Shown here piece by piece: positions 24,470 to 31,903 of a DNA stretch of 36,671 nt. The notes beneath the pieces are model-generated. The model ran no database searches and was not told where the DNA came from. It worked only from the letters and a program-made list of their open reading frames with translations. Positions within the stretch are counted from its first letter, which is position 1, and every line of letters starts with the position of its first letter. This DNA comes from Streptomyces neyagawaensis (lineage in GTDB: Bacteria; Actinomycetota; Actinomycetes; Streptomycetales; Streptomycetaceae): positions 1 through 36,671 of the forward strand of contig NZ_JAMGBG010000144.1 in the NCBI RefSeq assembly GCF_023516595.1, given 5' to 3'. The position numbers and the translations under genes were made by a program.

Positions 24470-25660
24470 ATGCCTCTCCCCCTGTATCTGCTCGCCGTGG
24501 CGGTCTTCGCCATGGGCACTTCGGAGTTCATGCTCGCCGGCCTCCTGCCGGACATCGCCTGGGATCTCGGCGTCACGGTCGGGACGGCGGGCACGCTCAC
24601 GTCGGCCTTCGCGATCGGCATGGTCGTCGGCGCTCCCCTGGTGGCCGCGCTCGCCCGCGACCGGCCCCCGCGCTCCGGCCTCCTCGGGTTCGTCCTCGCC
24701 TTCGCGGCGGCGCATGTCGTGGGCGCCCTCACCACGAGCTTCACCGTCCTGTTCGCCACCCGAGTCGTCGCCGCGGTCGCGAACGCCGGGTTCCTCGCCG
24801 TCGCCCTGACGGCGTCCGCCGCGCTGGTCCCGCCCGACCGGAAGGGACGCGCGCTGGCGGTGCTGCTGTCGGGCACGACGGTGGCCACGGTCGCCGGTGT
24901 CCCCGGCGGGTCGCTGCTCGGCACGTCGCTCGGCTGGCGGGCCACGTTCTGGGCCGTCGCCGCGCTCTGCCTGCCCGCGGCGCTCGGCATCCTCAAGGGG
25001 ATCCCGGCAGGACACGGGAACGCCGAGGCGACCGCCAGGCCGTCCCTCACCGTCGAACTCGCCCAACTCGCCCGGCCGCGACTGCTCCTGGTGATGCTGC
25101 TGGGCGCACTGGTGAACGCGGCGACGTTCGGCGGCCTCACCTTCCTCGCCCCCGTGGTGACCGGCACCGCCGGGCTGAGCGAGTGGTGGGTCTCCGTCGC
25201 CCTGATGCTCTTCGGCGCCGGGGGCTTCGTGGGCGTGAGCGTCGCCGGCCGGCTGTCCGACCGGCGCCTGAACCAAGTCCTCGCGGTCGGCGGGCCGTTG
25301 CTGCTCCTCGGCTGGCCAGTCCTGGCGCTGCTGGCGGCCGAGCCGGTCGCGCTGCTGGTCCTCGTGTGCGTGCAGGGCGCCCTGTCGTTCGCGGTGGGCG
25401 GCACGCTGATCGCACGGGTCCTCCACGAGGCGGCGGGAGCACCCACCATGGCCGGCTCGTACGCGACGGCGGCGCTCAACATCGGCGCCGCCGCCGGCCC
25501 CGTCATAGCCGCGACCACCCTCGGCACCCGGGCCGGGGCCCTCGGGCCGCTGTGGGCGAGCGGAGTTCTCGTCGCGGTCGCGCTGCTCGTCGCGCCGCTG
25601 GTCGCACTCCCCCTCCGTACCGCCGTCGCGGCCCGCCGGGGCACGGAGGAGGGTGCGTGA
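24470..25660 (+). CDS. Chloramphenicol-exporter-like MFS transporter (CmlR/Cmx family)
   Basis: A 396-residue, 12-helix major facilitator of the drug:H+ antiporter-1 type. It closely resembles the Streptomyces lividans/coelicolor chloramphenicol exporters along its length. It starts with YLLAVAVFAMGTSEFMLAGL, then TLTSAFAIGMVVGAPLVAAL, GTTVATVAGVPGGSLLGT (motif C) and MAGSYATAALNIGAAAGP. Such proteins pump chloramphenicol out and are often drug-inducible. The start at 24470 fits the family N-terminus and has GGAG at 24459-24462. An in-frame ATG at 24431 would add 13 non-conserved residues. A leader ORF and alternative hairpins precede it. It is convergent with the CoA-transferase operon, only 6 bp away. 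Confidence 0.9.
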   Translation: MPLPLYLLAVAVFAMGTSEFMLAGLLPDIAWDLGVTVGTAGTLTSAFAIGMVVGAPLVAALARDRPPRSGLLGFVLAFAAAHVVGALTTSFTVLFATRVVAAVANAGFLAVALTASAALVPPDRKGRALAVLLSGTTVATVAGVPGGSLLGTSLGWRATFWAVAALCLPAALGILKGIPAGHGNAEATARPSLTVELAQLARPRLLLVMLLGALVNAATFGGLTFLAPVVTGTAGLSEWWVSVALMLFGAGGFVGVSVAGRLSDRRLNQVLAVGGPLLLLGWPVLALLAAEPVALLVLVCVQGALSFAVGGTLIARVLHEAAGAPTMAGSYATAALNIGAAAGPVIAATTLGTRAGALGPLWASGVLVAVALLVAPLVALPLRTAVAARRGTEEGA

Positions 25661-25666
25661 TCCCGC

Positions 25667-26383
25667 CTAGGGGAGCGTGATGCCGAGGCGCTCCGCCAGT
25701 TCGTCGGCGGAGACGCCGTACGTCTGCCGGATCCGTACGCCGTCGGGGCCGACGTCGAAGACGCCGCAGTCCGTGTAGACGCGGCTGACGCAGCCGACGC
25801 CGGTGAGCGGATAGGAGCAGCGGGGCACGAGCTTCGGCTCACCGGAGCGGGTGAACAGCGTCATCATCACGTAGACGTCCTTGGCCCCGATGGCGAGGTC
25901 CATGGCACCGCCGACGGCGGGGATGGCGTCGGGCTCACCGGTGTGCCAGTTGGCGAGGTCGCCGTCGAACGCCACCTGGTACGCCCCGAGGACGCAGACG
26001 TCGAGGTGGCCGCCGCGCATCATCGCGAAGGAGTCGGCGTGGTGGAAGTACGCCGCGCCCGGCAGCTCGGTCACCGGGACCTTGCCGGCGTTGGTGAGGT
26101 CGGGGTCGACCGCGTCGCCCTCGGCCTTCGGCCCCATGTTGAGCATGCCGTTCTCGGTGTGCAGCACCACCCCGGAGTCGGCCGGCAGATGGTCGGCGAT
26201 CTTGGTGGGCTGGCCGATCCCGAGGTTGACGAAGGCGCCCGCCGGGATGTCGCGTGCGATGACGGCGGCCAACTCGTCCATCGAGAGCCGGTGGTCGGCG
26301 GTCATCGGCGGCACGGCGTCCGCCGGACCGCTCGCCGGGCTCCCCTCCGCGGTCGCGTACCCGGTCGTCGGTGTGGTGGTCAT
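25667..26383 (-). CDS. pcaJ: 3-oxoacid / 3-oxoadipate CoA-transferase subunit B
   Basis: The 238-residue beta subunit of a family I CoA-transferase. The catalytic glutamate is Glu77 in HTENGMLNMGP; GIGQPTKIADHL and the C-terminal half (GGAMDLAIGAKDVYVMM, YPLTGVGCVSRVYTD) are conserved. With subunit A it transfers CoA from succinyl-CoA to 3-oxoadipate or a similar 3-oxo acid. The ATG at 26383 overlaps the subunit A stop (ATGA), giving about 25 extra residues before the core. Met27 (26305) is an alternative start closer to the usual PcaJ length. The gene order A-B after a thiolase supports the beta-ketoadipate assignment; acetoacetate specificity remains possible. Confidence 0.85.
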   Translation of the reverse strand: MTTTPTTGYATAEGSPASGPADAVPPMTADHRLSMDELAAVIARDIPAGAFVNLGIGQPTKIADHLPADSGVVLHTENGMLNMGPKAEGDAVDPDLTNAGKVPVTELPGAAYFHHADSFAMMRGGHLDVCVLGAYQVAFDGDLANWHTGEPDAIPAVGGAMDLAIGAKDVYVMMTLFTRSGEPKLVPRCSYPLTGVGCVSRVYTDCGVFDVGPDGVRIRQTYGVSADELAERLGITLP

Positions 26384-27075
26384 CGCGCCCCCTGCACGGT
26401 GTAGTGACGGGCCTCGACCTGGACGATCCGGTCGACGTAGATGGACGGGGTGGCCACGGCCTCGGGGTCGAGCTGCCCGGCCTCGACGACCTGGTCGACC
26501 TGGACGATGGTCGTCGTCGCGGCCGTGGCCATGACCGGTCCGAAGTTCCGGGCGGTCTTCCGGTAGACGAGGTTGCCCATCGTGTCCGCGCGGTGGGCGC
26601 TGATCAGCGCGTAGTCGCCCTTGATCGGGTACTCCAGCAGATACTTCCGGCCGTCGATCTCCCGCTCCTCCTTGCCCTCGGCGAGCGGAGTACCGACCGC
26701 GGTGGGGCAGTAGAATGCGCCGATGCCGGCACCGGCCGCGCGCATCCGCTCGGCGAGATTGCCCTGCGGCACGACCTCGAGTTCGACCTTCCCGGCACGG
26801 TAGAGGTCGTCGAAGACCCAGGAGTCGACCTGGCGCGGGAAGGAGCAGAGCACCTTGCGCACCCGGCCGGCGGCGAGGAGCGCGGCGAGCCCGACATCGC
26901 CGTTGCCGGCGTTGTTGGACACGATGGTGAGGTCCTTCGCCCCCTGCCTGATGAGCGCGTCGATCAGGTCGAACGGCATGCCCGCCAGGCCGAAGCCCCC
27001 CACGAGCACGGTGGACCCGTCCTCGATGCCGGCGACCGCCTCGTCGGCGCTCCGCAGGATCTCCGCCCTGCTCAT
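26380..27075 (-). CDS. pcaI: 3-oxoacid / 3-oxoadipate CoA-transferase subunit A
   Basis: The 231-residue alpha subunit of a family I CoA-transferase. It carries the GGFGLAGMPFDLIDALI glycine-rich CoA-binding segment and the TIVSNNAGNGDVGL loop. LEVVPQGNLAERMRAAGAGIGAFYCPT is a conserved stretch of PcaI/ScoA proteins. It pairs with the subunit B gene downstream to activate 3-oxoadipate to its CoA ester. The start at 27075 overlaps the thiolase stop (ATGA), and its own stop overlaps the subunit B start. The three genes are thus one tightly coupled operon reading leftward from the LysR-controlled divergent region. Confidence 0.87.
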   Translation of the reverse strand: MSRAEILRSADEAVAGIEDGSTVLVGGFGLAGMPFDLIDALIRQGAKDLTIVSNNAGNGDVGLAALLAAGRVRKVLCSFPRQVDSWVFDDLYRAGKVELEVVPQGNLAERMRAAGAGIGAFYCPTAVGTPLAEGKEEREIDGRKYLLEYPIKGDYALISAHRADTMGNLVYRKTARNFGPVMATAATTTIVQVDQVVEAGQLDPEAVATPSIYVDRIVQVEARHYTVQGAR

Positions 27076-28277
27076 GCGTCCACCCCCGTCACATCGCAGT
27101 TCTCCAGGACGACGGCCAGGCCCTGGCCGACCCCGATGCAGATCGCGGCGACGCCGTAGCGCTGCCTCGTCTCCCGCAGCACCTTGGCCAGCGTGCCGAG
27201 GATCCGGCCCCCCGAGGCGCCCAGGGGGTGGCCGATGGCGATGGCACCGCCCTTCTGGTTGACGAGGGCGGGGTCGACCTTCCACGCGTCGAGGCACGCG
27301 AGGGACTGCACGGCGAACGCCTCGTTGATCTCGACCGCGCCCACCTGGTCCCAGCCGATGCCGGCCCGGGCCAGCGCGCGGTTCGCCGCCTCGACCGGCG
27401 CGTAGCCGAAGTCCTGCGGCTCCAGCGCCATCACCCCGCGCCCGGCGATCCGGGCGACCGGGTCGGCCCCGATCGCCGCCGCGGCCCCCTCGCTGCCCAA
27501 CAGCACCGCGGAGGCACCGTCGTTGAGAGGGCTCGCGTTGCCCGCGGTGATGGTGCCGCCCTGCTCCGGCGTGCGGAACACCGGCTTCAGCCCGGCGAGC
27601 ACCTCCGGCGTGGACCCGGCGCGGATGCCCTCGTCACGGGTGAGGTCGACGCCCTCGACCGGCGCCACCAGGTCGTCGTAGAAGCCCGACTCCCAGGCCG
27701 CGTGGGCGAGTCGATGGGAGCGGGCGGCGAACTCGTCCTGCCGTTCGCGGGTGATGCCGAAGCGCTCCCGGAGCCGCTCGTTGGCCTCGCCGAGGCTGAC
27801 CGTCCACTCCTTCGGCATGCGCGGGTTGACCAGCCGCCAGCCGAGCGTGGTCGACACCGCGGTGACGTCGCCGGCCGGGAACCCCTTCGCCGGCTTGGGC
27901 AGCACCCACGGGGCCCGCGTCATCGACTCCACGCCGCCGGTCAGCACCACCTCGGCGTCGCCGGACTCGATCGCCCGGCTCGCGATCATCGCCGCGTCGA
28001 GGCTGGACCCGCACAGCCGGTTGACGGTGCTGCCGGGCACGCTCACCGGGAGCCCGGCGAGCAGCGCGGCCATCCGGCCGACGTTGCGGTTCTCCTCGCC
28101 GGCGCCGTTGGCGTTGCCCCACACCACGTCGTCGATCGCGGCCGGGTCGAGCCCGGGCACCGTCGCGAGCGTCGAGGTGATCGCGGCGGCGGCGAGGTCG
28201 TCGGGGCGGACACCGGCCAGCGCGCCGTTGAAGCGGCCGAAGGGCGTCCGCGTCGCGGCGTAGATGAAAGCACTCAT
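27072..28277 (-). CDS. pcaF: Thiolase, 3-oxoadipyl-CoA thiolase type
   Basis: A 401-residue thiolase. The nucleophile is Cys89 in NRLCGSSLDA. Further catalytic motifs are NEAFAVQSL, GGAIAIGHPLGASGGR (catalytic His) and the C-terminal ICIGVGQG (second Cys). PcaF-type thiolases cleave 3-oxoadipyl-CoA to succinyl-CoA and acetyl-CoA. The segment EENRNVGRMAALLAGLP, with GNANGAG before it, matches the 3-oxoadipyl branch well. It is the promoter-proximal gene of the operon with the CoA-transferase, which would feed it substrate. The intergenic region to the divergent LysR gene is only 71 bp and holds palindromic GATAT/ATATC half-sites. Confidence 0.9.
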   Translation of the reverse strand: MSAFIYAATRTPFGRFNGALAGVRPDDLAAAAITSTLATVPGLDPAAIDDVVWGNANGAGEENRNVGRMAALLAGLPVSVPGSTVNRLCGSSLDAAMIASRAIESGDAEVVLTGGVESMTRAPWVLPKPAKGFPAGDVTAVSTTLGWRLVNPRMPKEWTVSLGEANERLRERFGITRERQDEFAARSHRLAHAAWESGFYDDLVAPVEGVDLTRDEGIRAGSTPEVLAGLKPVFRTPEQGGTITAGNASPLNDGASAVLLGSEGAAAAIGADPVARIAGRGVMALEPQDFGYAPVEAANRALARAGIGWDQVGAVEINEAFAVQSLACLDAWKVDPALVNQKGGAIAIGHPLGASGGRILGTLAKVLRETRQRYGVAAICIGVGQGLAVVLENCDVTGVDA

Positions 28278-28302
28278 GGAGGCGACGCTAATCCAGGCCC
28301 GC

Positions 28303-28340
28303 GATATTCTGAAGTACGCATATCCGACCCGATTGATATG
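28303..28340. promoter_or_regulatory. Palindromic LysR-type operator candidates between the thiolase operon and the regulator gene
   Basis: GATAT (28303-28307) and ATATC (28320-28324) form a dyad with a 12-bp centre. CATATC (28319-28324) and GATATG (28335-28340) form a second, overlapping dyad. These are AT-rich half-sites in an otherwise GC-rich gap between divergent genes. That is the usual place for a LysR protein's recognition and activation sites. Confidence 0.6.
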
Positions 28341-28348
28341 GACGACAT

Positions 28349-29230
28349 ATGGATCTGCGGCACCTGAGGTACTTCGTGGCGGTGGCCGAGGAGCGTCACT
28401 TCGGGCGGGCCGCCGAGCGGCTCCACATGGCCCAGCCGCCGCTCTCCCAGCAGATCCGGCAGCTGGAGGCCGAGCTGGGGGTCGAGCTGCTCCGCCGCAC
28501 CACGCGCCGGGTGGACCTCACCGAGGCGGGCCGCGCCTATCTCGCGCGGGCCCGGGCGATCCTCGGCGACGTCGACGAGGCCGGCCATCACGCCCGGCGC
28601 GTCGCCGCCGGCACCGTGGGGCATCTCGCGATCGGGTGCGTGGGCTCGGCGACGTACAGCCTCCTGCCCACGCTCTCGCGGCGACTGTCGGAGGCGCTGC
28701 CCGGTGTCGACTTCTCCTTCCGCGGCGAGATGCTCGCACCCGACCAGGTGGAGGCGCTGCGCACCGGCGCGATCGATGTCGCGCTGCTGCGCCCGCCGTC
28801 TGCCGATCCCTCGCTCACCGTGCACGCCCTGCGCCGGGACCGGCTCGTCGTCGCCGTGCCGGTCGACCATCCGCTCGCCCGCCGGAAGCGGCTGCGGGTG
28901 GCGGACCTGGCCGGGACCGACCTGATCGTGCACTCCGCCGACCGCCGGTCGGTGATGTACGACGTCGTGATGGCCCTCCTGCGCGGCGCCGGGGTCGAGC
29001 CGCACGTCCGGCACGAGGTCGGCGAGACGTCGACGCTGGTCACGCTGGTGGCCGGGGGCCTCGGGGTGGCGGTGGTGCCCGAGCCGGTGACCGCGCTGGC
29101 GCTCGACGGCGTCGCGTACCTGCCGCTGGCCGCGGCCGACGCCCGCGTGGAGCTGGCCGTCGCCCACCGCGCCGACCGCGCGGAGCCGCACCTGGAACGC
29201 ACGGTGGGGATCATCAGGGCGGCGTTCTGA
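28349..29230 (+). CDS. LysR-family transcriptional regulator of the divergent pcaIJF-like operon
   Basis: A 293-residue LysR regulator. The N-terminal winged HTH (MDLRHLRYFVAVAEERHFG, AAERLHMAQPPLSQQIRQLE) is the BenM/CatM/CbnR type. The effector domain begins near residue 90 with GHLAIGCVGSATYSLLP and includes a Ser in GSATYS at the ligand pocket. Such proteins usually activate aromatic-catabolic genes with muconate, beta-ketoadipate or similar coinducers. The start at 28349 lies directly behind the palindromes and lacks a clear Shine-Dalgarno sequence, so the transcript may be nearly leaderless. Its divergent position makes the thiolase/CoA-transferase operon the natural target; the ligand is inferred. 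Confidence 0.9.
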   Translation: MDLRHLRYFVAVAEERHFGRAAERLHMAQPPLSQQIRQLEAELGVELLRRTTRRVDLTEAGRAYLARARAILGDVDEAGHHARRVAAGTVGHLAIGCVGSATYSLLPTLSRRLSEALPGVDFSFRGEMLAPDQVEALRTGAIDVALLRPPSADPSLTVHALRRDRLVVAVPVDHPLARRKRLRVADLAGTDLIVHSADRRSVMYDVVMALLRGAGVEPHVRHEVGETSTLVTLVAGGLGVAVVPEPVTALALDGVAYLPLAAADARVELAVAHRADRAEPHLERTVGIIRAAF

Positions 29231-29338
29231 GAGGGACTTCCGGGGGCGCGGTGGCGGTCGGAGCTGCGACGCGGACGGGATGCCCGCACGCTGGAGATCG
29301 GGGGCACGCTGTCCGCTGGGCCGGGGAAGGAGGCCGAC

Positions 29339-29566
29339 ACGGCGAAGGGCCGGGGCAGGGGCAAGAGGCTGGAGGAGGGCGACAAGGTCGCCTGGGGCAG
29401 TCACGGCGGCCGGGCCGAGGGCGAGGTGGAGAAGGAGATCACGGAGCGGACGGAGGCGGCGGGCAGGACGGTGGACGCCTCGCCCGAGGACCTGCAGTAC
29501 CAGGTCCGCAGCGAGAAGTCCGGCCGCTCCGCGGTGCACAAGCCGTCCGCGCTGAAGAGGAAGTGA
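29339..29566 (+). CDS. DUF2945 / hypervirulence-associated TUDOR-domain protein with apparent ACG start
   Basis: A 75-residue basic protein from base 29342 onward: AKGRGRGKRLEEGDKVAWG, then GGRAEGEVEKEITERTE and DLQYQVRSEKSGRSAVHKPS, ending LKRK. I recognise this as the small DUF2945 (TUDOR-like) family, common in Streptomyces, whose members normally start MAKGR-like. Here the expected ATG is ACG (29339-29341). A near-perfect Shine-Dalgarno sequence, GGAAGGAGG (29325-29333), sits five bases before it. No ATG, GTG or TTG exists in frame upstream near it; the first internal GTG lies well inside the domain. So either it initiates at ACG, or a start-codon mutation has silenced an otherwise intact gene. 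Its function is unknown. Confidence 0.7.
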   Translation, partial: TAKGRGRGKRLEEGDKVAWGSHGGRAEGEVEKEITERTEAAGRTVDASPEDLQYQVRSEKSGRSAVHKPSALKRK

Positions 29567-29608
29567 CGCCGCGTGGAGGGCACGGAGCGCAAAGGAGGCC
29601 GGAGGCTG

Positions 29609-29726
29609 AGAGCTCCGAACAAAAGGGGAGTCCGATCAGCTCGCGGCGTCTGGTGCGTGCGACGGCAACGCGGCGAGCGTGCGTGCCAGGCGTCGCGAGC
29701 CGGGCTCCCCTTTTGTTCGGAGCTCT
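29609..29726. repeat. 118-bp element with 22-bp perfect inverted ends and nested hairpin
   Basis: The arms at 29609-29630 and 29705-29726 are exact reverse complements (left arm begins AGAGCTCCGAACAAAAGGGG). Allowing one G-U pair, the stem extends to 26 bp (to 29634 and 29701). The interior holds a second stem, CTCGCGGCGTCTGG with CCAGGCGTCGCGAG, pairing fully if two G-U pairs are allowed. The right arm overlaps the TAG stop of the AraC gene. It is far longer than a normal terminator. A MITE-like insertion, a structured RNA or an elaborate bidirectional terminator are options. Confidence 0.85.
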
Positions 29727-30648
29727 AAGTGACGGCAGGCGGCGGGGCGGGATCCTCGCCGCGGCCTCGAACCCCTTTGCGGAACTCGATCGGGGACCGG
29801 CCCGTGCGGTGCGTGAAGTACTTGCTGAACTGGGAGGGGTTGAGGAAGCCGAGCTGCTCCGCGATCTGCGCCGCGGTCCGGTCGCCGTGCGCCAGCAGGC
29901 GTTTGGCCTCCAGTACGACCCTGCGGTCGACGAACTCCTTCGCGCTGATCCCCGCGTTGGCCAGCGTCGCCCGGGAGAGGGTGCGTCCGGAGTAGCCGAG
30001 CGCACGGGCGTAGTCCTCCACGCGCCGGGTGCGGGTGAAGTCCCGTTCGACCGCGTCACGGAACCGCAGGTACGTCTCGTCGGGGTCCGGAGCGGGAACG
30101 CCGGCCGGGACCGTGAGGTGGGCGAGCCGCAGCAGGAGGACCGCCAGAAGATGCCGCAGGGCCGCCCTGTGCACCTCCAGCGGGAGATGGCCGAGCGCCT
30201 GGAACTCCTGCCTCAGGTGCTCCGCGGCCAGGGCCACCGCCTGGGCGTCGTCGGCGGCGGGCGTGACGACGACGGGGGCGTGCGGGTCGTCGACCCGGGC
30301 GGCGGTCGCGGTGGCCGCGTCGAGCACGTCCTGCTGGAACAGGACCAGCGTGCCCTCGGCCCGGTCGAGGTCACCCCACTGCTGCACCTGCCCGGGGCGC
30401 ACCCACAGCCAGGAGCCGGGCCGCAGCACGTAGTCGTCGAAGTCGACGGTGTGCCGCAGGTCGCCCGTCGTGAGCGTGAGCAGGTGGTGGAACTCCGGGC
30501 GCTGCGGGCGCTCCAGGGAGTGCGCGGAGACACGGCCGCGCAGCGCGGCCAGTGACATGACCTCGATCCCGGTGGGGGTGCCGGCGGGCGCGACGAAGGG
30601 GATCCTGACGATCTCCTGAGAGGAACCGTGTCGGTTTTTGGCCATCAT
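29725..30648 (-). CDS. AraC-family transcriptional regulator
   Basis: A 307-residue regulator. The N-terminal half is a cupin-like sensor (RPEFHHLLTLTTGDLRHTVDFDDYVLRPGSW, then VRPGQVQQW). The C-terminal ~100 residues form the double HTH: VEDYARALGYSGRTLSRATL and AAQIAEQLGFLNPSQFSKYFTHRTGRSPIEFR. Start choice: two consecutive ATGs at 30646-30648 and 30643-30645, and no good ribosome site. The stop codon TAG (29725-29727) is shared with the end of a 118-bp inverted-repeat element, so the native C-terminus may have been altered. It is divergent from an NmrA-like oxidoreductase at 30850, its likely target; GAAACCGG direct repeats lie between them. Confidence 0.88.
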   Translation of the reverse strand: MMAKNRHGSSQEIVRIPFVAPAGTPTGIEVMSLAALRGRVSAHSLERPQRPEFHHLLTLTTGDLRHTVDFDDYVLRPGSWLWVRPGQVQQWGDLDRAEGTLVLFQQDVLDAATATAARVDDPHAPVVVTPAADDAQAVALAAEHLRQEFQALGHLPLEVHRAALRHLLAVLLLRLAHLTVPAGVPAPDPDETYLRFRDAVERDFTRTRRVEDYARALGYSGRTLSRATLANAGISAKEFVDRRVVLEAKRLLAHGDRTAAQIAEQLGFLNPSQFSKYFTHRTGRSPIEFRKGVRGRGEDPAPPPAVT

Positions 30649-30706
30649 CAGTCGGAAGTTTATCCAGGTTTTCTCGGGTTTCGTCGTACGTTGGTCGTGC
30701 CGCCCA

Positions 30707-30737
30707 GAAACCGGCGCTTGCTCATGGCGGAAACCGG
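30707..30737. promoter_or_regulatory. GAAACCGG direct repeat, candidate AraC operator
   Basis: The octamer GAAACCGG occurs at 30707-30714 and 30730-30737, a 23-bp repeat spacing (about two helical turns), between the divergent AraC and oxidoreductase genes. AraC-type proteins commonly bind such direct repeats. The repeat is seen directly; the role is inferred. Confidence 0.4.
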
Positions 30738-30849
30738 AAAGGACGTACGCCTTGTGAGCGCCATGACGCTCCTGATCGCCGCCGGCGCCGGTCCGAGCGC
30801 CGCCGGTTACGACTACCTCCGCCCCCACACACAAGAGGAACGGCACATC

Positions 30850-31728
30850 ATGTCCGACGTACCCACCGCATTCCCCGCCTCCGCAGACTCCGTTGTCGCG
30901 CTCACCGGTTCCACCGGGCGTCTCGGCGGGCGGGTGGCGCGCCGGCTGGCCGAGCGCGGTGTCCCGCTGAGGCTCGTGGTGCGCCGCCCCGAGCGCGCTC
31001 CGAAGCTCCCCGGCGCGGTGGCCGTGCGCGGGGACTACGCCGACCGGGCCGCCGTACGGCAGGCCCTCGCGGGCACCCGTACCGTCTTCATGGTGTCCGC
31101 CTCGGAGAGCGCCGACCGGCTCGTCCAGCACCGGGCGTTCGTGGACGCCGCCGCGCAGGCGGGAGTCCGGCACCTGGTGTACGTGTCCTTCTTCGGAGCG
31201 GCGCCGGACGCCACGTTCACCCTGGCCCGCGACCATTTCCACACCGAGCAGCACATCCGGGCCAGCGGCATGGCGTACACGTTCCTCCGGGACAACCTCT
31301 ACGCCGAGTTCGTCCCCGACATCGTGGGCGAGGACGGCGTGATCCGGGGGCCGGCCGGGCAGGGGCGCGCCGCGTTCGTCGGTCAGGACGACATCGCCGA
31401 CGCGGCCGCCGCGGTACTGAGCAGCCCGGACGACCACGCGGGCCGCACTTACGACCTGACGGGACCCGAGGCGCTGACCCTGGACGAGGCGGCCACGATC
31501 CTGTCGGCGCGGCTCGGGCGTACCGTCACCTACCGGCCGGAGACGGTCGAGGAGGCGTACGCCTCGCGCGCCTCCTACGGCGCCCCGCCGTGGCAGCTCG
31601 ACGCCTGGGTGTCCACGTACACGGCCATCGCGGCCGGTGAACTCGACGGTGTCAGCGATGCCGTGCCCCGCCTCACCGGTCACCCCGCCACACCCCTCGC
31701 GGAGGTCGTCCGCGGCCTCGGGGACTGA
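30850..31728 (+). CDS. NmrA-like / QorB-type NAD(P)-binding oxidoreductase (atypical SDR)
   Basis: A 292-residue atypical short-chain dehydrogenase. The N-terminal cofactor loop is ALTGSTGRLGGRVARRL; RRPERAPKLP and VRGDYADRAAVRQAL follow as in the NmrA/QorB/TMR group. The segment HLVYVSFFGAAPDA and the FHTEQHIRASGMAYTFLRDN stretch are characteristic of QorB-type NAD(P)H:quinone oxidoreductases, which lack the classical YxxxK. The start at 30850 has AGAGGA nine bases upstream; the frame runs further back but without coding character. It is divergent from an AraC regulator, suggesting inducible expression, perhaps by an electrophile or quinone. A GC hairpin at 31805-31819 may end its transcript. 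Confidence 0.85.
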   Translation: MSDVPTAFPASADSVVALTGSTGRLGGRVARRLAERGVPLRLVVRRPERAPKLPGAVAVRGDYADRAAVRQALAGTRTVFMVSASESADRLVQHRAFVDAAAQAGVRHLVYVSFFGAAPDATFTLARDHFHTEQHIRASGMAYTFLRDNLYAEFVPDIVGEDGVIRGPAGQGRAAFVGQDDIADAAAAVLSSPDDHAGRTYDLTGPEALTLDEAATILSARLGRTVTYRPETVEEAYASRASYGAPPWQLDAWVSTYTAIAAGELDGVSDAVPRLTGHPATPLAEVVRGLGD

Positions 31729-31804
31729 CCCCCGTCCTGCCCGCCTCCATCCCGAGCCGCCTGTCACATTCTGACCACACGAAGTCGCGTTCTGAGCCGG
31801 TCGA

Positions 31805-31819
31805 GCCGCCGTCGGCGGC
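31805..31819 (+). other. GC-rich hairpin followed by TAATTT upstream of the SnoaL-like gene
   Basis: GCCGCC-GTC-GGCGGC is a perfect 6-bp hairpin 77 bases after the oxidoreductase stop, followed by CTAATTTGAAC. It could be a short terminator. Equally, TAATTT (31821-31826) could be the -10 of the next gene, with the dyad as an operator. The sequence alone does not decide. Confidence 0.35.
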
Positions 31820-31903
31820 CTAATTTGAACACATCACCGTTCGACCGGCGTGGGTGACCTGCCGAGGCCCGTCCCCGCACGTCCGCATCCGAGGGAAACA
31901 GTC

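Noticed and set aside
28264..30555. A 763-codon plus-strand frame covering the LysR gene, the DUF2945 gene and part of the AraC region
   Set aside because: It is Arg/Ala/Gly-rich throughout, crosses three real genes in other frames and passes through the inverted-repeat element. It is a product of GC bias.
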